A stretch of DNA of 59,422 bases from Bacillota bacterium (lineage in GTDB: Bacteria; Bacillota; Negativicutes; Sporomusales; CTSoil-080), in the NCBI GenBank assembly GCA_017889725.1, contig JAGGAE010000026.1:1-59422 (forward strand). Reading direction: 5' to 3'. Positions 35,671-45,795 of the stretch are shown here, one piece after another (within the stretch, counting starts at the first letter, position 1; every line of letters begins with the position of its first letter). The translations under genes were made by a program, and so were the position numbers. The notes beneath the pieces are model-generated. The model saw only the letters and a list, made by a program, of their open reading frames with translations. It was not told where the DNA came from and made no database searches.

Positions 35671-37641
35671 ATGGAAACAATAGCACAAGAAAAAGCAGAT
35701 ACCTTTCCTCGTAATCTCGCCAGCTTTACCGACCTCTCCCTGTTTGAGCAGGCCCCTGATGCATTAGTTATACACGACGCCAATACAGGTATCATTCTCA
35801 ATATAAATCAAAAAGCCCGTGAACTCTATGCCTATACTTTCGGAAACATTCGAAAAAAAAGTGTGGATACGTTGTATTCCGTTGAACCTCCTTATACTCC
35901 GGAAGAACTGTTTCAATATTTTCTACGGGCAAAGAATGGAGAACCACAGCTTTTTGAGTGGAAATGCCGGAATGCTAATAATAAAGACCGCTGGGTCGAA
36001 ATTAGCCTAAAAGCCCTTACCTTTGAAAACCAAAATATTATTCTATCAACGGCTCGGGATATTAGTTATCGAAAAGATGCCGAGCAAAATCGACTTTTAC
36101 AGTACAACCGTCTAACTTTACTTCAGCAGTCAACGCTTTCCCTACTGCAAAAAACAGAACTATCAGAACTTTTGCCGTCTGTCGCCAAGCACGCCGTCAA
36201 ACTGTTAAGTGCTGCCCATAGCTTTATTTATCTTATAAATGCAAGCAATTCCGCATTGGATCTTGCGTTAGCCACCGAAGAATTCCCAGTTTACCCAACC
36301 ACCGATTTGGGCGATGGTTTCGCCGGAAAAGTGTGGAAATCCAATCAACCGCTTATTGAATCAACAAATATTAAGCAGAACATCAGAGCAGTTGGCAGTA
36401 TGGGGAATACCACTCTGGTAGGTGTACCGCTTAACTATGGTGACCTGTTTGTCGGGGTTATCGGAATCTGCTTCTCTGAGGCGGATTATAATTTTGACAA
36501 TGACGCTCTATTACTTTTAAATAGTTTTGCGGAATTAGCCGCTGTCGCCATAAACAACGCCTTATGCAATATCCACTCCCGTCCGAAGCCGTTCAAACAA
36601 AATAAGGAAACTTACTACCACAAATTATTTAGCAACCTTAATGACTTCGTCTGTCTTGCTGAACTTACTACCGAAGGCAAACTGGGGCATATCCTTGATG
36701 TAACTGATATCACCTGTCGTATTTTTGGTTATAGCCGTGAAGAGTTCCTTACTCTGTCGCCAATCGATCTAATCCCTTTGGAGCAGCGTGGAAATGTAGT
36801 CCAGGAGATCCAAAATATTTGGGAGAAAGATATCGAGCTTATCGAAACGTCCTACGTGGGGAAATCCGGGATACTTGTACCGGTTGAAGTTCACGCAAAA
36901 CTTATGTATTTAGACGCCACCCCTTGCGTCATAATTAGCGCACATGATATTTCCAAACGCAAACTTACTGAAAAAAGCCTTACCCGACTCCATCGCCTCG
37001 ACCTCATTAGCAGCATGGCAGCCGGATTGGGACATGAAATCCGCAACCCCTTAACTACAGTCCGTGGCTTTTTACAGATGCTTGCCAATAAGGAAGATTG
37101 TCACCATTACTCCAATTATTTTGAGCTTATGCTGAAAGAATTAGACCGTGCAAATTCGATTATAACTCAATTTTTATCCTTAGCTAAAAATAAGACCACC
37201 GAGCTCTACTCCGGCAAGCTTAACGATGTTATTAACATGGTTCTACCCCTTTTAGAAGCAGGAGCCCTTTTATATGATAAAACCATAAAAACTGATTTGT
37301 CCGAAATCCCGGACATTCAGCTAAATGAAAAGGAAATCCGCCAACTTATTCTTCATTTTGTCCGAAACGGCTTAGAAGCCATGCCTCCAGGAAGCTCACT
37401 CCTTATAAAAACATTTTGCCGGGGAAAAAAGGTGGTGCTAACCGTTCACGATCAAGGCCAAGGCATTGCCCCTGGCATTGCCGACCAAATTGGTACTCCC
37501 TTCTTTACCACAAAAGAATATGGAGTTGGACTAGGCTTAGCCGTCTGCTACAGCATTGCAGCCAGACATAATGCCGACATTACCTTTAATACCACCGCCA
37601 CCGGAACCACCTTTGAAGTTTCCTTTAATCAGGCTACCTAA
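35671..37641 (+). CDS. PAS-GAF-PAS sensor histidine kinase
   Basis: The protein is 656 aa. There is no membrane helix, so it should be cytoplasmic. PAS domain one is about 22-135, a GAF domain about 165-300 and PAS two about 325-440. The HisKA motif has His455 in GLGHEIRNPLTT. The ATPase domain carries FVRNGLEAM (N box) and GLGLAVCYSIA (G box). The arrangement resembles sporulation-type and stress kinases of Firmicutes. No response regulator adjoins it. I chose ATG 35671, five bases after GGAGG; the reading frame is open further upstream to 35524 but without a site. Confidence 0.9.
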   Translation: METIAQEKADTFPRNLASFTDLSLFEQAPDALVIHDANTGIILNINQKARELYAYTFGNIRKKSVDTLYSVEPPYTPEELFQYFLRAKNGEPQLFEWKCRNANNKDRWVEISLKALTFENQNIILSTARDISYRKDAEQNRLLQYNRLTLLQQSTLSLLQKTELSELLPSVAKHAVKLLSAAHSFIYLINASNSALDLALATEEFPVYPTTDLGDGFAGKVWKSNQPLIESTNIKQNIRAVGSMGNTTLVGVPLNYGDLFVGVIGICFSEADYNFDNDALLLLNSFAELAAVAINNALCNIHSRPKPFKQNKETYYHKLFSNLNDFVCLAELTTEGKLGHILDVTDITCRIFGYSREEFLTLSPIDLIPLEQRGNVVQEIQNIWEKDIELIETSYVGKSGILVPVEVHAKLMYLDATPCVIISAHDISKRKLTEKSLTRLHRLDLISSMAAGLGHEIRNPLTTVRGFLQMLANKEDCHHYSNYFELMLKELDRANSIITQFLSLAKNKTTELYSGKLNDVINMVLPLLEAGALLYDKTIKTDLSEIPDIQLNEKEIRQLILHFVRNGLEAMPPGSSLLIKTFCRGKKVVLTVHDQGQGIAPGIADQIGTPFFTTKEYGVGLGLAVCYSIAARHNADITFNTTATGTTFEVSFNQAT

Positions 37642-37649
37642 GAATCCCC

Positions 37650-37692
37650 TTTCTGCAAAGCAGCTATAACCTGTATCGCTGCTTTGCAGAAA
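37650..37692 (+). terminator. Hairpin after the histidine kinase gene
   Basis: TTTCTGCAAAGCAGC and its exact complement flank a 13-base loop, eight bases after the stop codon. No U-tract follows, so it is either a weak terminator or a 3' stabiliser. Confidence 0.5.
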
Positions 37693-37730
37693 ATAAACAA
37701 AGAAATACACTAAGATACGTCAAAAAATTC

Positions 37731-37759
37731 TTGAAAATCCCTGCTTTTCATGCTACACT
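37731..37759 (+). promoter_or_regulatory. Promoter of the 6S-like RNA
   Basis: TTGAAA and TACACT are 17 bp apart, with TG one base before the -10, making an extended -10 promoter. The predicted start, about 37766, falls exactly where the RNA's closing stem begins. Confidence 0.65.
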
Positions 37760-37765
37760 TAAATC

Positions 37766-37975
37766 AAGCACCATCCTTACTAGTGACAAGTGGTTTTCCG
37801 GTATTGCAAAGGTTTGAAGAGTATTGATTCCCGTGCAATTAGTGAGCCGTGTCCAAGGGTCGTGTTTTTTGTTTCAGGTAAACATTGTTTGAGATACTAC
37901 CAGAATTTCCAGTTAGATTTGTTCAGGAGGGTTCCTACCTATTAAAACAATTATAACTGTAAGGATGGTTGCTTT
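37766..37975 (+). ncRNA. ssrS: Structured small RNA, probably 6S RNA
   Basis: About 210 nt with its own promoter and terminator and no ORF with a ribosome binding site. The 5' end AAGCACCATCCTTAC is complementary to the 3' end GTAAGGATGGTTGCTT, with one bulge. This closes a rod-like fold, and the middle can form further stems separated by an open bubble. Size, closing stem and strong promoter fit 6S RNA, which binds sigma-A RNA polymerase as a promoter mimic. I could not align it to a known 6S sequence from memory, so the class is an inference; the RNA gene itself is better supported. Confidence 0.55.
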
Positions 37976-37977
37976 GT

Positions 37978-38010
37978 AAAGCCAAAGGGTTTAACCCTTT
38001 GGCTTTTCTA
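37978..38010 (+). terminator. Intrinsic terminator of the 6S-like RNA
   Basis: AAAGCCAAAGGGTT and AACCCTTTGGCTTTT pair around TA, followed by CTATTT. Confidence 0.8.
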
Positions 38011-38086
38011 TTTAGGGTTAAACCCAGGGTTTGTAGAACTCCTTCCCTATTATAAACATTTCCCTGATAATTAAGCAGGCGGCAAA

Positions 38087-38128
38087 AAATAGAAATCCCG
38101 TGATAGTAACTATCACGGGATTTCTATT
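38087..38128 (-). terminator. Terminator of the macAB-tolC-like operon
   Basis: AATAGAAATCCCGTGATAG and its complement form a 19-bp stem with a three-base loop. The minus-strand 3' side continues TTTTTTGCC. It lies seven bases after the TolC-like gene. Confidence 0.85.
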
Positions 38129-38134
38129 ATAAAA

Positions 38135-39386
38135 TTATTTAACCGCTACACCCATAGCCTTTTCCAAGGAGGTTTTACTGGTGTTATAATCATACAAAGC
38201 CTGAATATAGTTGGTTTTAGATTGGTTAAGAGCAAGTACGGCATCCAGTACATCTAAGTTGGTACCCACACCGGCGGTATATCTGACTTCCGCAATTTTA
38301 AGATTTTCCTGAGCTTGATTAACGGCAACCTGAGTAGTTTCAATCCGCTTTTCCGCTTCGCGCAGGCTGAGGTAATACTGGCGAACTTCCAGAAGAATGG
38401 TATCCCGCTCCTGACCGGCTTGAACCTCAGCGGTATTTACGCCATATTTAGCTTGTTTGACTTTAGAATCGGTAAGGCCTGCATCAAAAATACTCCAGGT
38501 GGCGGTAAGACCTACCGACCAGGTGTTATTGTCGAAACCGGCAAACTGATCATCATTCCAACCTTCAGTAGCAAAGAGACTAACGGAAGGACGATAGCCG
38601 CTTTTTGCGACGTTAACTGCGGCCCAGCGTGTTCGTATATTTTTCATACTTAAGCTCTTCTTTAAGCGTTACTTCTGTGTCAAGCGATAAGCCGATGGCA
38701 TTATTGAGATTGGCAACTGCCAAGTCATAGTTGTTCTGCGCTTTGATAAGGCTGGCCTGTGCGTTGGCCAGGGAAACCTGGCTGGACAACACGTCCGTTT
38801 TAGCCACTGTGCCTGCATCATATTGCAATTGTACGTTTTTCAGGTGATCAACGTAGTTTCCCACCGTTTCTTTACTAACAGCCAAATTATTCCGGTATTG
38901 CAGCACACTGAAATAATCATTGGTCACCGTTTGTTTAAGTTGCTGCTTGGTGGCTTCAATACTTAAATCAGACACCTTAAGACTAAGTTTAGCCTGATCA
39001 ATCTGCCCTTCTACGCTTCCGCCAGTATAAATAGGAAGCTTAAGGGAAAGGGCATTTTGATAATAGTCTACACCATAATACGCTTTACCGTAGCGTAAAT
39101 AACCAGCGCTATCCACTTTGTAACTACTATAAGTAGTATACCGTTCATCAGTGTGCGTATAGCCGAGAGTAAGTCCCTTGCCGGCTTTTGCTTGTTCTAC
39201 CGCCCAAAGTGATTGTTCTCTGCCAGACAAGGCCGTCTTCATACTCGGATTATTCTTCAGCGCCAGCGAAATGCTTTCATCGAGCGTCAACGCAACAGGC
39301 GCAGCAAATACTGGTTGACTGAATGAAAGCACAAGCAGAACCGGCGCAATCCCCCTTGTCAGCCACTTTTTATATTGTTTCACCAC
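38135..39386 (-). pseudogene. TolC-family outer-membrane efflux protein, broken by an internal loss
   Basis: Frame one (39386-38613) gives a signal peptide (residues 1-29) and the first TolC repeat, ending VTLKEELKYEKYTNTL. Frame two, from about 38630 to 38135, continues with AAVNVAKSGYRPSVSLFATE and the second repeat through its normal end, TSLEKAMGV. What is missing is the start of the second repeat, the piece like LDECIxYAxxxRPxI, about 26-30 residues. The loss lies near 38620-38632 and shifts the frame. An intact protein would be the outer-membrane duct for the MacA/MacB-type pump encoded just upstream on the same strand. Confidence 0.8.
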
Positions 39387-39540
39387 ATATTCCTCCTAAA
39401 CCGACTTTGTAGTCAATACAAAATTGTCTATTCCTATATTACCGCGGATAACCCAGCTAGTCAATTGTTTGAAACAGCACAGCGACAAGTATTTCTGCAA
39501 AACGACAGCCTTTATATTAGGGACATGTATAGGAAAATAC

Positions 39541-40758
39541 TTACTCATACCGAAGGGCATCTATCGGATCAAGCAAAGCAGCTTTACGAGCCGGATAAAT
39601 CCCAAAAAACAGCCCGATTAACACCGATATGCCGAAGGCTCCGAGAATGGCCATTGTCGAAACTACAGTATCCAAACTAGCCATCCGAGAAATCGCATAA
39701 GCTCCGCTTACTCCTATTAGGATGCCCACCAACCCGCCAGTGACACTAACAACGATGGCTTCAATAAGAAATTGCAGTAAAATGTTTTTATAAGTCGCCC
39801 CTAACGCTTTTCGAATACCGATTTCCCGGGTACGTTCAGTTACGGAAACCAGCATAATATTCATAATGCCAATCCCTCCGACCAACAGCGAAATAGCGGC
39901 AACCCCGCCAAGAAACAAAGTAAGCGTCCCTGTGGTTTCTTTCATGGTTTCCATGATGGCGGATAAATTACGAACCGTAAAATCATCGTCAGCTTTTGCC
40001 GCCAAATGATGGCGGGTACGCAGCAACGTTGTAATATCCTCTTGCACTTTTTCAAGGACCTGTTCACTCTCCGCTTGTACCATAATACTATTGATATAGG
40101 TTTGCCCGATCAGTCGATCCTGCGCTGTAGACAAGGGGACCAAAATCATATCGTCCTGATCTTGCCCCATGGTTGACTGCCCTTTGCTTGCCAGCACGCC
40201 AATCACCCGAAACGGGGCCTTGCCAATGCGGATCGTTTGACCGACCGGACTGGAATTACCAAACAGCCCGACGGCAACCGTATGGCCTAGCACTGCCACC
40301 CTGCCCCTAGACTCATCATCCGCAGAAGAAAAAAACGTTCCTTCACTAATTTTGTAATCCCGAATGTTGAGAACTTCCGGAGTAGTTCCCTGTACGGAAG
40401 TATTCCAGTTCTGACCCCCGTAAATAATTTGAAACGTGCCACTTACAGAAGGAACCACGTTAAGAACCCCATTAATGTTTTTGCTGATTGCCTGAGCATC
40501 CTGCTTGGACAACGTAATGTTTGAACCCGCCTCAGAACGCACACCACCGGCAGACTTTGACGCACCGGGCATTATCACTACCAGATTGCTGCCCAGACTG
40601 GCGATAGAATTTTGCACCTTTTGTTGTACTCCAAGCCCCAAGGATACCAGGGTAACCACAGCCCCAACACCGATAATAATGCCCAACATAGTCAGAGCAG
40701 AGCGGAGTTTATTAGCCCTGAGTCCTTCAAAGGCTATGACAATGCTTTCCCAGAACAC
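39541..40758 (-). CDS. MacB-type ABC transporter permease
   Basis: The protein is 405 aa. One N-terminal membrane helix (about 20-42) is followed by a large periplasmic MacB_PCD domain (about 45-265) and three C-terminal helices with [28 protein letters not shown], the FtsX/MacB signature. Proteins of this type work by mechanotransmission with a separate ATPase and a HlyD adaptor to export peptides, antibiotics or toxins. It starts at GTG 40758 after GGGGGTG, inside the last codons of the ATPase gene (25-bp overlap). It is part of the adaptor-ATPase-permease-TolC operon. Confidence 0.9.
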   Translation of the reverse strand: MFWESIVIAFEGLRANKLRSALTMLGIIIGVGAVVTLVSLGLGVQQKVQNSIASLGSNLVVIMPGASKSAGGVRSEAGSNITLSKQDAQAISKNINGVLNVVPSVSGTFQIIYGGQNWNTSVQGTTPEVLNIRDYKISEGTFFSSADDESRGRVAVLGHTVAVGLFGNSSPVGQTIRIGKAPFRVIGVLASKGQSTMGQDQDDMILVPLSTAQDRLIGQTYINSIMVQAESEQVLEKVQEDITTLLRTRHHLAAKADDDFTVRNLSAIMETMKETTGTLTLFLGGVAAISLLVGGIGIMNIMLVSVTERTREIGIRKALGATYKNILLQFLIEAIVVSVTGGLVGILIGVSGAYAISRMASLDTVVSTMAILGAFGISVLIGLFFGIYPARKAALLDPIDALRYE

Positions 40759-41447
40759 TCCGTCACCCCCTGTTTCACTTCATCACTAAGAATTAAACCA
40801 TCCCTGACTTGAATCACCCTGTTAGCATATTCAGCAATATCCGGTTCATGGGTGACCAAAATCACCATCCGTCCCTGCCGGTTAAGCTGACAAAAAATAT
40901 CCATGATTTCAATACTAGATTTCGTGTCGAGATTTCCGGTAGGCTCATCAGCTATAATAATCGCTGGATTTGTTACAAGCGCCCTAGCAATAGCTACCCG
41001 CTGACGTTGTCCGCCGGAAAGCTCGTTTGGACGGTGTTCCATACGTCCCGCCAGGCCCACGCTGGCTAATGCTGCGGCAGCGCGTTTTTGCCGTTCCTGC
41101 TTGCTTACACCTGAATACACTAAAGGCAAAGCGACATTTTGCAAAGCCGACATTCTTGGCAGCAGATTAAAATTTTGAAACACAAAGCCAATCATTTTAT
41201 TTCTGGCTAACGCAAGCTGATCATCATTCAACTTAGCCACCTCTTGCCCGGTTAAGCAGTATGAACCGCCTGTCGGCCAATCGAGACAGCCAAGTATATT
41301 CATCAGTGTCGATTTGCCGGAACCGCTTGGCCCAATGATAGCCACAAATTCTCCATCCTGAATCGATAGTGTTACTCCAGCAAGAGCATGGACGGTCGAA
41401 TCTCCCATTTGGTAGATTTTTGTAACATCGGTTAATGCTATAGTCAT
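40734..41447 (-). CDS. ABC transporter ATP-binding protein, MacB/LolD-type
   Basis: The protein is 237 aa. Walker A is GPSGSGKST, the Q-loop is [13 protein letters not shown], the signature is [15 protein letters not shown], and Walker B is [12 protein letters not shown]. It supplies ATP hydrolysis for the separate permease encoded next. The ATG at 41447 has TAGGAGG nearby; the longer open frame to 41525 overlaps the adaptor gene and is rejected. It ends with 25 bp overlap into the permease gene. Confidence 0.93.
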   Translation of the reverse strand: MTIALTDVTKIYQMGDSTVHALAGVTLSIQDGEFVAIIGPSGSGKSTLMNILGCLDWPTGGSYCLTGQEVAKLNDDQLALARNKMIGFVFQNFNLLPRMSALQNVALPLVYSGVSKQERQKRAAAALASVGLAGRMEHRPNELSGGQRQRVAIARALVTNPAIIIADEPTGNLDTKSSIEIMDIFCQLNRQGRMVILVTHEPDIAEYANRVIQVRDGLILSDEVKQGVTECSGKALS

Positions 41448-41463
41448 GCTTTTCCTCCTAAAC

Positions 41464-42534
41464 CTACATCGGGGGCGGACCTTGATCCTGTTTTTTGGTA
41501 ACCGCCTGTTTAGCAGGGAGAACAACCACCTCGCCGTCGGCTAAACCGCTCAGAACCTCCACATTTTCGTCATCCCGCAGACCTAACGTTACCATTCTTT
41601 TCTCCTCGACACCATTAACCACAACCTGTACATATTGCCCCCCCTTATCGCTTCGCAAAGCCGCCAAAGGCACAACCACTACATTTCTACTTTCACCGAC
41701 CTGGATAGTGGCCCTGGCCGTCATAGTCGGAAACAGCAGTCCTTCCGGCTTATCCACATTGACATACACCGGATAGTACACTACGTTGGAAGAAGTTGTG
41801 GCATCCCGCGAAATGCTTGCCACTTTTCCGGTAAAGGTTTTATCCGTATAGGCATCTACAGTAAAAGTTGCGGACTGTCCCACCTTTACTTTACCAATAT
41901 CCGATTCATCCACAAGCACCTTTACCTGCATAACTGACATATCAGCAATAGTCACAATGGTCTGAGAGGCCGAAATCCCCTGGACTACCGTCTCACCGGC
42001 CGGTGTCGGCGCACCAATTACTATGCCGTCCACCGGTGAAGTAATCACATAATACTTTAATTGAGTTGCATAGTTATCATAATTGGATTTAGCCACAAGA
42101 TAATCCGTATAATCCGATTCCAACTGCTGATCGGACTCTCCGCCAATAGCTTTCAGGCTTTTACTTCGTTCATAAATAGCCGCCGTTTTCTCCATAGTAG
42201 CACGATATTGCGCTAGTTGGGCGCGAACAGCGGAATCATCCAAAACAAATAATACTTGTCCTTTTTTCACCTGTTCATTTTCTTTGACTTTTACTTCACT
42301 AATTAACCCGGTAACCCGCGAACCAACCTCGACTGAGTTCACTGCTTTTACAGTTCCGGTAGCGGAAACAGTTGATTGAATATCACCACGGCCTACTGTT
42401 ATCGTGGTGGCAGCAACTGCCGGAGTACTTGTTTTGTGATAATAGATGGTTCCTCCGCCGGCAAGGACAGCCAAAATCAGTACAGCCATTAACCAACCTT
42501 TATAACGCTTTACCATAACCCCAATTGCCTGCAT
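41464..42534 (-). CDS. HlyD/MacA-type periplasmic adaptor protein
   Basis: The protein is 356 aa. One N-terminal membrane anchor covers about 11-30. A biotinyl-lipoyl-like half ([23 protein letters not shown]), a short helical hairpin, the second lipoyl half ([13 protein letters not shown]), a beta-barrel domain and a membrane-proximal end follow. Adaptors of this type bridge the MacB-like pump to a TolC duct across the periplasm. ATG after GAGGT, seven bases. It is the first gene of the four-gene efflux operon, divergent from a two-component system that probably controls it. Confidence 0.9.
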   Translation of the reverse strand: MQAIGVMVKRYKGWLMAVLILAVLAGGGTIYYHKTSTPAVAATTITVGRGDIQSTVSATGTVKAVNSVEVGSRVTGLISEVKVKENEQVKKGQVLFVLDDSAVRAQLAQYRATMEKTAAIYERSKSLKAIGGESDQQLESDYTDYLVAKSNYDNYATQLKYYVITSPVDGIVIGAPTPAGETVVQGISASQTIVTIADMSVMQVKVLVDESDIGKVKVGQSATFTVDAYTDKTFTGKVASISRDATTSSNVVYYPVYVNVDKPEGLLFPTMTARATIQVGESRNVVVVPLAALRSDKGGQYVQVVVNGVEEKRMVTLGLRDDENVEVLSGLADGEVVVLPAKQAVTKKQDQGPPPM

Positions 42535-42727
42535 CGTTTAACCTCACTTATACCTATTTTATCTTCTTTTTATTATGCGGGAGCATTGTTACAACTGTGT
42601 TACAATTTTTTTTAATAATTATTACTTTTCAAAGACTGATTTAATAGAAATTCTCGAAAAATGTATAAAACAGAATGATTTTATTATACCATAAAAACTC
42701 CACCACACTATTTACAAAAAACCGGCA

Positions 42728-42761
42728 TTGACGTATGCAGTCATTGACTTTATGCTATAAT
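42728..42761 (+). promoter_or_regulatory. Promoter and direct repeat before the response regulator gene
   Basis: ATTGACGTATGC and ATTGACTTTATGC form a direct repeat, followed by the extended -10 TGCTATAAT (42753-42761). Repeats of this kind just upstream of a promoter often bind OmpR-family regulators, so the operon may control itself. Confidence 0.45.
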
Positions 42762-42791
42762 TAAGTAAATTTGATCATTAAGGAGAATATA

Positions 42792-43493
42792 GTGAGTAAA
42801 ATTGTTTTAGTTGTTGATGATGAACTTAGAATGCGCAAACTTATATCTGACTTTTTAGTTCGGGAAAACTATACCATTGTCGAAGCTGATAATGGTGAAA
42901 CTGCACTTAACATACTTTCCAGCCAAAAAATCGATCTTGTCATTCTAGATGTCATGATGCCGAAGTATGATGGCTGGACAGTTTGTAAAGAAATCCGAAA
43001 GACCTCTACCATTCCCATCATTATGCTCACTGCCAAAGGAGAGGAGATTGACCAGCTTTTCGGTTTTGAACTTGGGGTAGACGAATATATCACTAAGCCC
43101 TTCAGTCCGCGTGTTCTGACCGCCCGGGTCAACGCTCTGTTTCGTCGTATAGAAAGCGAACCCCAACAAACTCAAACCCCGTCCTTAAACGCAGCTCCCT
43201 CCACCTCCTTTGCCGGTTTGCACATTGATATGGATGCCCACTTCGTTTCCATCGACGGGGCACGTCTTGACCTCACTCCTAAAGAATATGACCTGCTTAT
43301 TTATCTGGCCGAAAACAAGGGACGGGCTTTAAGCCGGGAGCAAATCCTAAATCAAATTTGGAGTTATGATTATTTCGGCGACCTGAGAACAGTAGATACC
43401 CACATTAACCGCCTGCGGACAAAATTGGGAACACAAAGCTTCCTCATACAAACCATTCGTGGTTTTGGCTACCGTTTCGAGGTAGAGCAATGA
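42792..43493 (+). CDS. OmpR/PhoB-family response regulator
   Basis: The protein is 233 aa. The receiver domain has the acidic pocket VDDE (8-11), phospho-acceptor Asp53 in ILDVMMPKYDGW and Lys near 103. The winged helix domain (about 135-230) includes LTPKEYDLLIYLAENKGRALS and RTVDTHINRLRTKLG. AAGGAG lies six bases before the GTG at 42792; the upstream TTG at 42771 is rejected. It overlaps the kinase gene by four bases. Being divergent from the efflux operon, it probably regulates it. Confidence 0.93.
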   Translation: MSKIVLVVDDELRMRKLISDFLVRENYTIVEADNGETALNILSSQKIDLVILDVMMPKYDGWTVCKEIRKTSTIPIIMLTAKGEEIDQLFGFELGVDEYITKPFSPRVLTARVNALFRRIESEPQQTQTPSLNAAPSTSFAGLHIDMDAHFVSIDGARLDLTPKEYDLLIYLAENKGRALSREQILNQIWSYDYFGDLRTVDTHINRLRTKLGTQSFLIQTIRGFGYRFEVEQ

Positions 43494-44986
43494 CCTCCAT
43501 ACGCACAAAACTATTTTTTCATATCAGCTTTCTCGTCATCTTCTTTATCTTCGTTGCCTGGATACTTAGTACCCTTGTGCTGGAAGATTACTATCTCTGG
43601 ACAAAAAAACACAGCCTTATCACCAACGGCCTGCATATAGAAGACTTATACACTTCCAATTCGCCGGACATCTCCTTAGAATTGGAAAGGGTAGCCAATA
43701 ACCTTGGCGCAGGCATTGTAATTGCCGGACCCGACGGCACTGTCAAAGCCACTTCGTTCTCACGGGCCGGTGAACCAAAAGCCTTCGTGGTTCCGCCCGA
43801 CACAGATGAAAAGCAGTCTTCGCCACGCCGGCATGGACCACCACCTCTTATCTTAAAAGCTACCGAAACCATCGATGACTCCACGATCATTAAAATTGAA
43901 CAGGACGAAAATCTCAATATTGACTTTCTGACTTACCACCACCAGTTACGCAACCATGACCAGCTTCTTATGCGTTTACCCTTAGCGGCTTTATCGGAAA
44001 GTGCCGCTTACGCCAGTAAATTTATGGTCTTCTCCGGTATAATTTCCATACTGGGGGGCTGCATCTGGGCCTTTTTCTTTGCAAAAAAATTCACCGTTCC
44101 GCTCTTAGAACTCAGCTCCGTTGCCCGCAGTATATCCCAGCTTGACTTCACAAAAAAAAGCACCATTCACCGCAATGACGAAATAGGAATTCTCAGTAAA
44201 AGCATTAATAATCTGTCGCAACAATTGAATAAAGCCATATCGGAGCTCAACACGAAAAACCAACAACTGCTTGAGGACGTAGAAAAAGAACGTCGTCTGG
44301 ACAAACTACGTAAAAATTTCATTTCTAGCGTCTCCCACGAATTGAAAACTCCGATATCCTTAATCCTCGGCTATGCCGAAGGCCTTAAGGATAATGTCGC
44401 CGAAAGCGAGGAGCAAAAAGAGTACTACTGCTCCGTTATTATAGACGAAGCAGAAAAACTGGATAAACTGGTTAAAGATTTGCTCGATCTTTCCCAAGTC
44501 GATTCCGGCTATTTTCATTTGGAACGTACCGACTTTAACTTATCCTCGCTCTTAGAACGGATTAGTTTAAAATACAATACCGTTTTAATGGAAAAAGACA
44601 TTAACTTGAAACTGGAAATATCGCCTGCTCTTTGGGTTAACGGAGATGCGCTTCGCATTGAACAGATTATCGTCAATTTTTTAAATAACGCACTCGACCA
44701 TGTCGATAGCAAAGGGATTATCACTATTCATTCTACGACAAAATCAGACAAAATTAGAATATCCGTATTTAATACCGGCAACCCCATTCCGGATGACAGT
44801 ATAAATGACTTATGGCTTAGTTTTTATAAAGTTGACAAAGCCAGGACGCGGGCATTCGGAGGATATGGCTTAGGTCTTTCAGTAGTCCGGGCCATACAGG
44901 ACCTTCATCATAACACCTACGGCGTCCAAAATGTTGACGGTGGCGTTGAGTTTTGGTTTGAACTTGATGCGATTAACAATCAATAA
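43490..44986 (+). CDS. Membrane sensor histidine kinase
   Basis: The protein is 498 aa. Membrane helix one is at about 10-30 and helix two at about 178-202, with an extracytoplasmic sensor of about 145 residues between. A HAMP domain follows. The phospho-acceptor is His283 in SVSHELKTPISL. The N box IVNFLNNALDHV and the G box GYGLGLSVVRAI are intact. Its start overlaps the response regulator stop (ATGA), so the pair is translationally coupled. The signal is unknown; the adjacent efflux operon suggests an envelope-active drug or peptide. Confidence 0.92.
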   Translation: MTSIRTKLFFHISFLVIFFIFVAWILSTLVLEDYYLWTKKHSLITNGLHIEDLYTSNSPDISLELERVANNLGAGIVIAGPDGTVKATSFSRAGEPKAFVVPPDTDEKQSSPRRHGPPPLILKATETIDDSTIIKIEQDENLNIDFLTYHHQLRNHDQLLMRLPLAALSESAAYASKFMVFSGIISILGGCIWAFFFAKKFTVPLLELSSVARSISQLDFTKKSTIHRNDEIGILSKSINNLSQQLNKAISELNTKNQQLLEDVEKERRLDKLRKNFISSVSHELKTPISLILGYAEGLKDNVAESEEQKEYYCSVIIDEAEKLDKLVKDLLDLSQVDSGYFHLERTDFNLSSLLERISLKYNTVLMEKDINLKLEISPALWVNGDALRIEQIIVNFLNNALDHVDSKGIITIHSTTKSDKIRISVFNTGNPIPDDSINDLWLSFYKVDKARTRAFGGYGLGLSVVRAIQDLHHNTYGVQNVDGGVEFWFELDAINNQ

Positions 44987-44995
44987 AATAATTGG

Positions 44996-45048
44996 AAAGT
45001 CCTTAGAAGCATATTTAACTTTCAAAGAAACTTCTAAGGGCTTTCTTA
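44996..45048 (+). terminator. Hairpin between the two two-component operons
   Basis: GAAAGTCCTTAGAAG and CTTCTAAGGGCTTTC pair around a 21-base loop, followed by TTATAC. It separates the first regulator-kinase pair from the second. Confidence 0.6.
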
Positions 45049-45108
45049 TACTATAAGTGTATAAACTTATTTTTCCTATTGACAATGAGATAGAAGGAGA
45101 AAGTGACT

Positions 45109-45795
45109 ATGAAATTACTCTTAGTTGAGGACGAAAACAAACTGGTTGACGCACTGTCCTACGTACTAAAGAAAAACGGATATGTAGTCGATATTGCCGT
45201 GGATGGCGAACTAGGTATTGAAATGGCTGCCACTGGAGTATACGACATCATCCTTCTGGATCGGATGATGCCTAACCGGGACGGACTTTCTATACTAAAA
45301 GAAATCCGTGCAATGGGCATAGAGGTTCCTGTTATGTTTTTGACAGCAAAAGATTCGCCCCGAGACCGGGTGGAAGGCCTTGACGCTGGTGCCGATGACT
45401 ATTTGGTCAAGCCTTTCTTTACGGACGAATTACTGGCCCGATTGAGAGCTTTATCTCGACGTAAAAACAAAGAACTTACCAGAAACACCATCTCCGCCGC
45501 AGGATTTAGTTTTGATCCTATGCGTTGCGAAGTGCTCAAAGACGAGGAAGTAATCCATCTTACCTTAAAAGAATCCCTTCTTTTCGAACTCTTAATCCGC
45601 AATTGTGGACAAGTCATCACCAAGGAACGCATCATGGAAAAAGTATGGGGATACAATTCCGATACCGAAATTGCCAATGTCGATTTATATATACATTATC
45701 TGCGAAAAAAATTAAATACATCTAACATTAAAACTGTCCGAGGGGTAGGTTACTACCTTGAGGAGGACGCTGATGCTGCAACAACTGCGCCTTAA
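45109..45795 (+). CDS. OmpR-family response regulator (second pair)
   Basis: The protein is 228 aa. The receiver contains VEDE (6-9), phospho-acceptor Asp51 in LLDRMMPNRDG and Lys near 101. The winged helix ends with VDLYIHYLRKKL and TVRGVGYYL, a CusR/QseB-like form. I take the ATG at 45109, nine bases after AAGGAG; the GTG at 45103 lies too close to that site. Its last 23 bases overlap the kinase gene. Confidence 0.92.
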   Translation: MKLLLVEDENKLVDALSYVLKKNGYVVDIAVDGELGIEMAATGVYDIILLDRMMPNRDGLSILKEIRAMGIEVPVMFLTAKDSPRDRVEGLDAGADDYLVKPFFTDELLARLRALSRRKNKELTRNTISAAGFSFDPMRCEVLKDEEVIHLTLKESLLFELLIRNCGQVITKERIMEKVWGYNSDTEIANVDLYIHYLRKKLNTSNIKTVRGVGYYLEEDADAATTAP

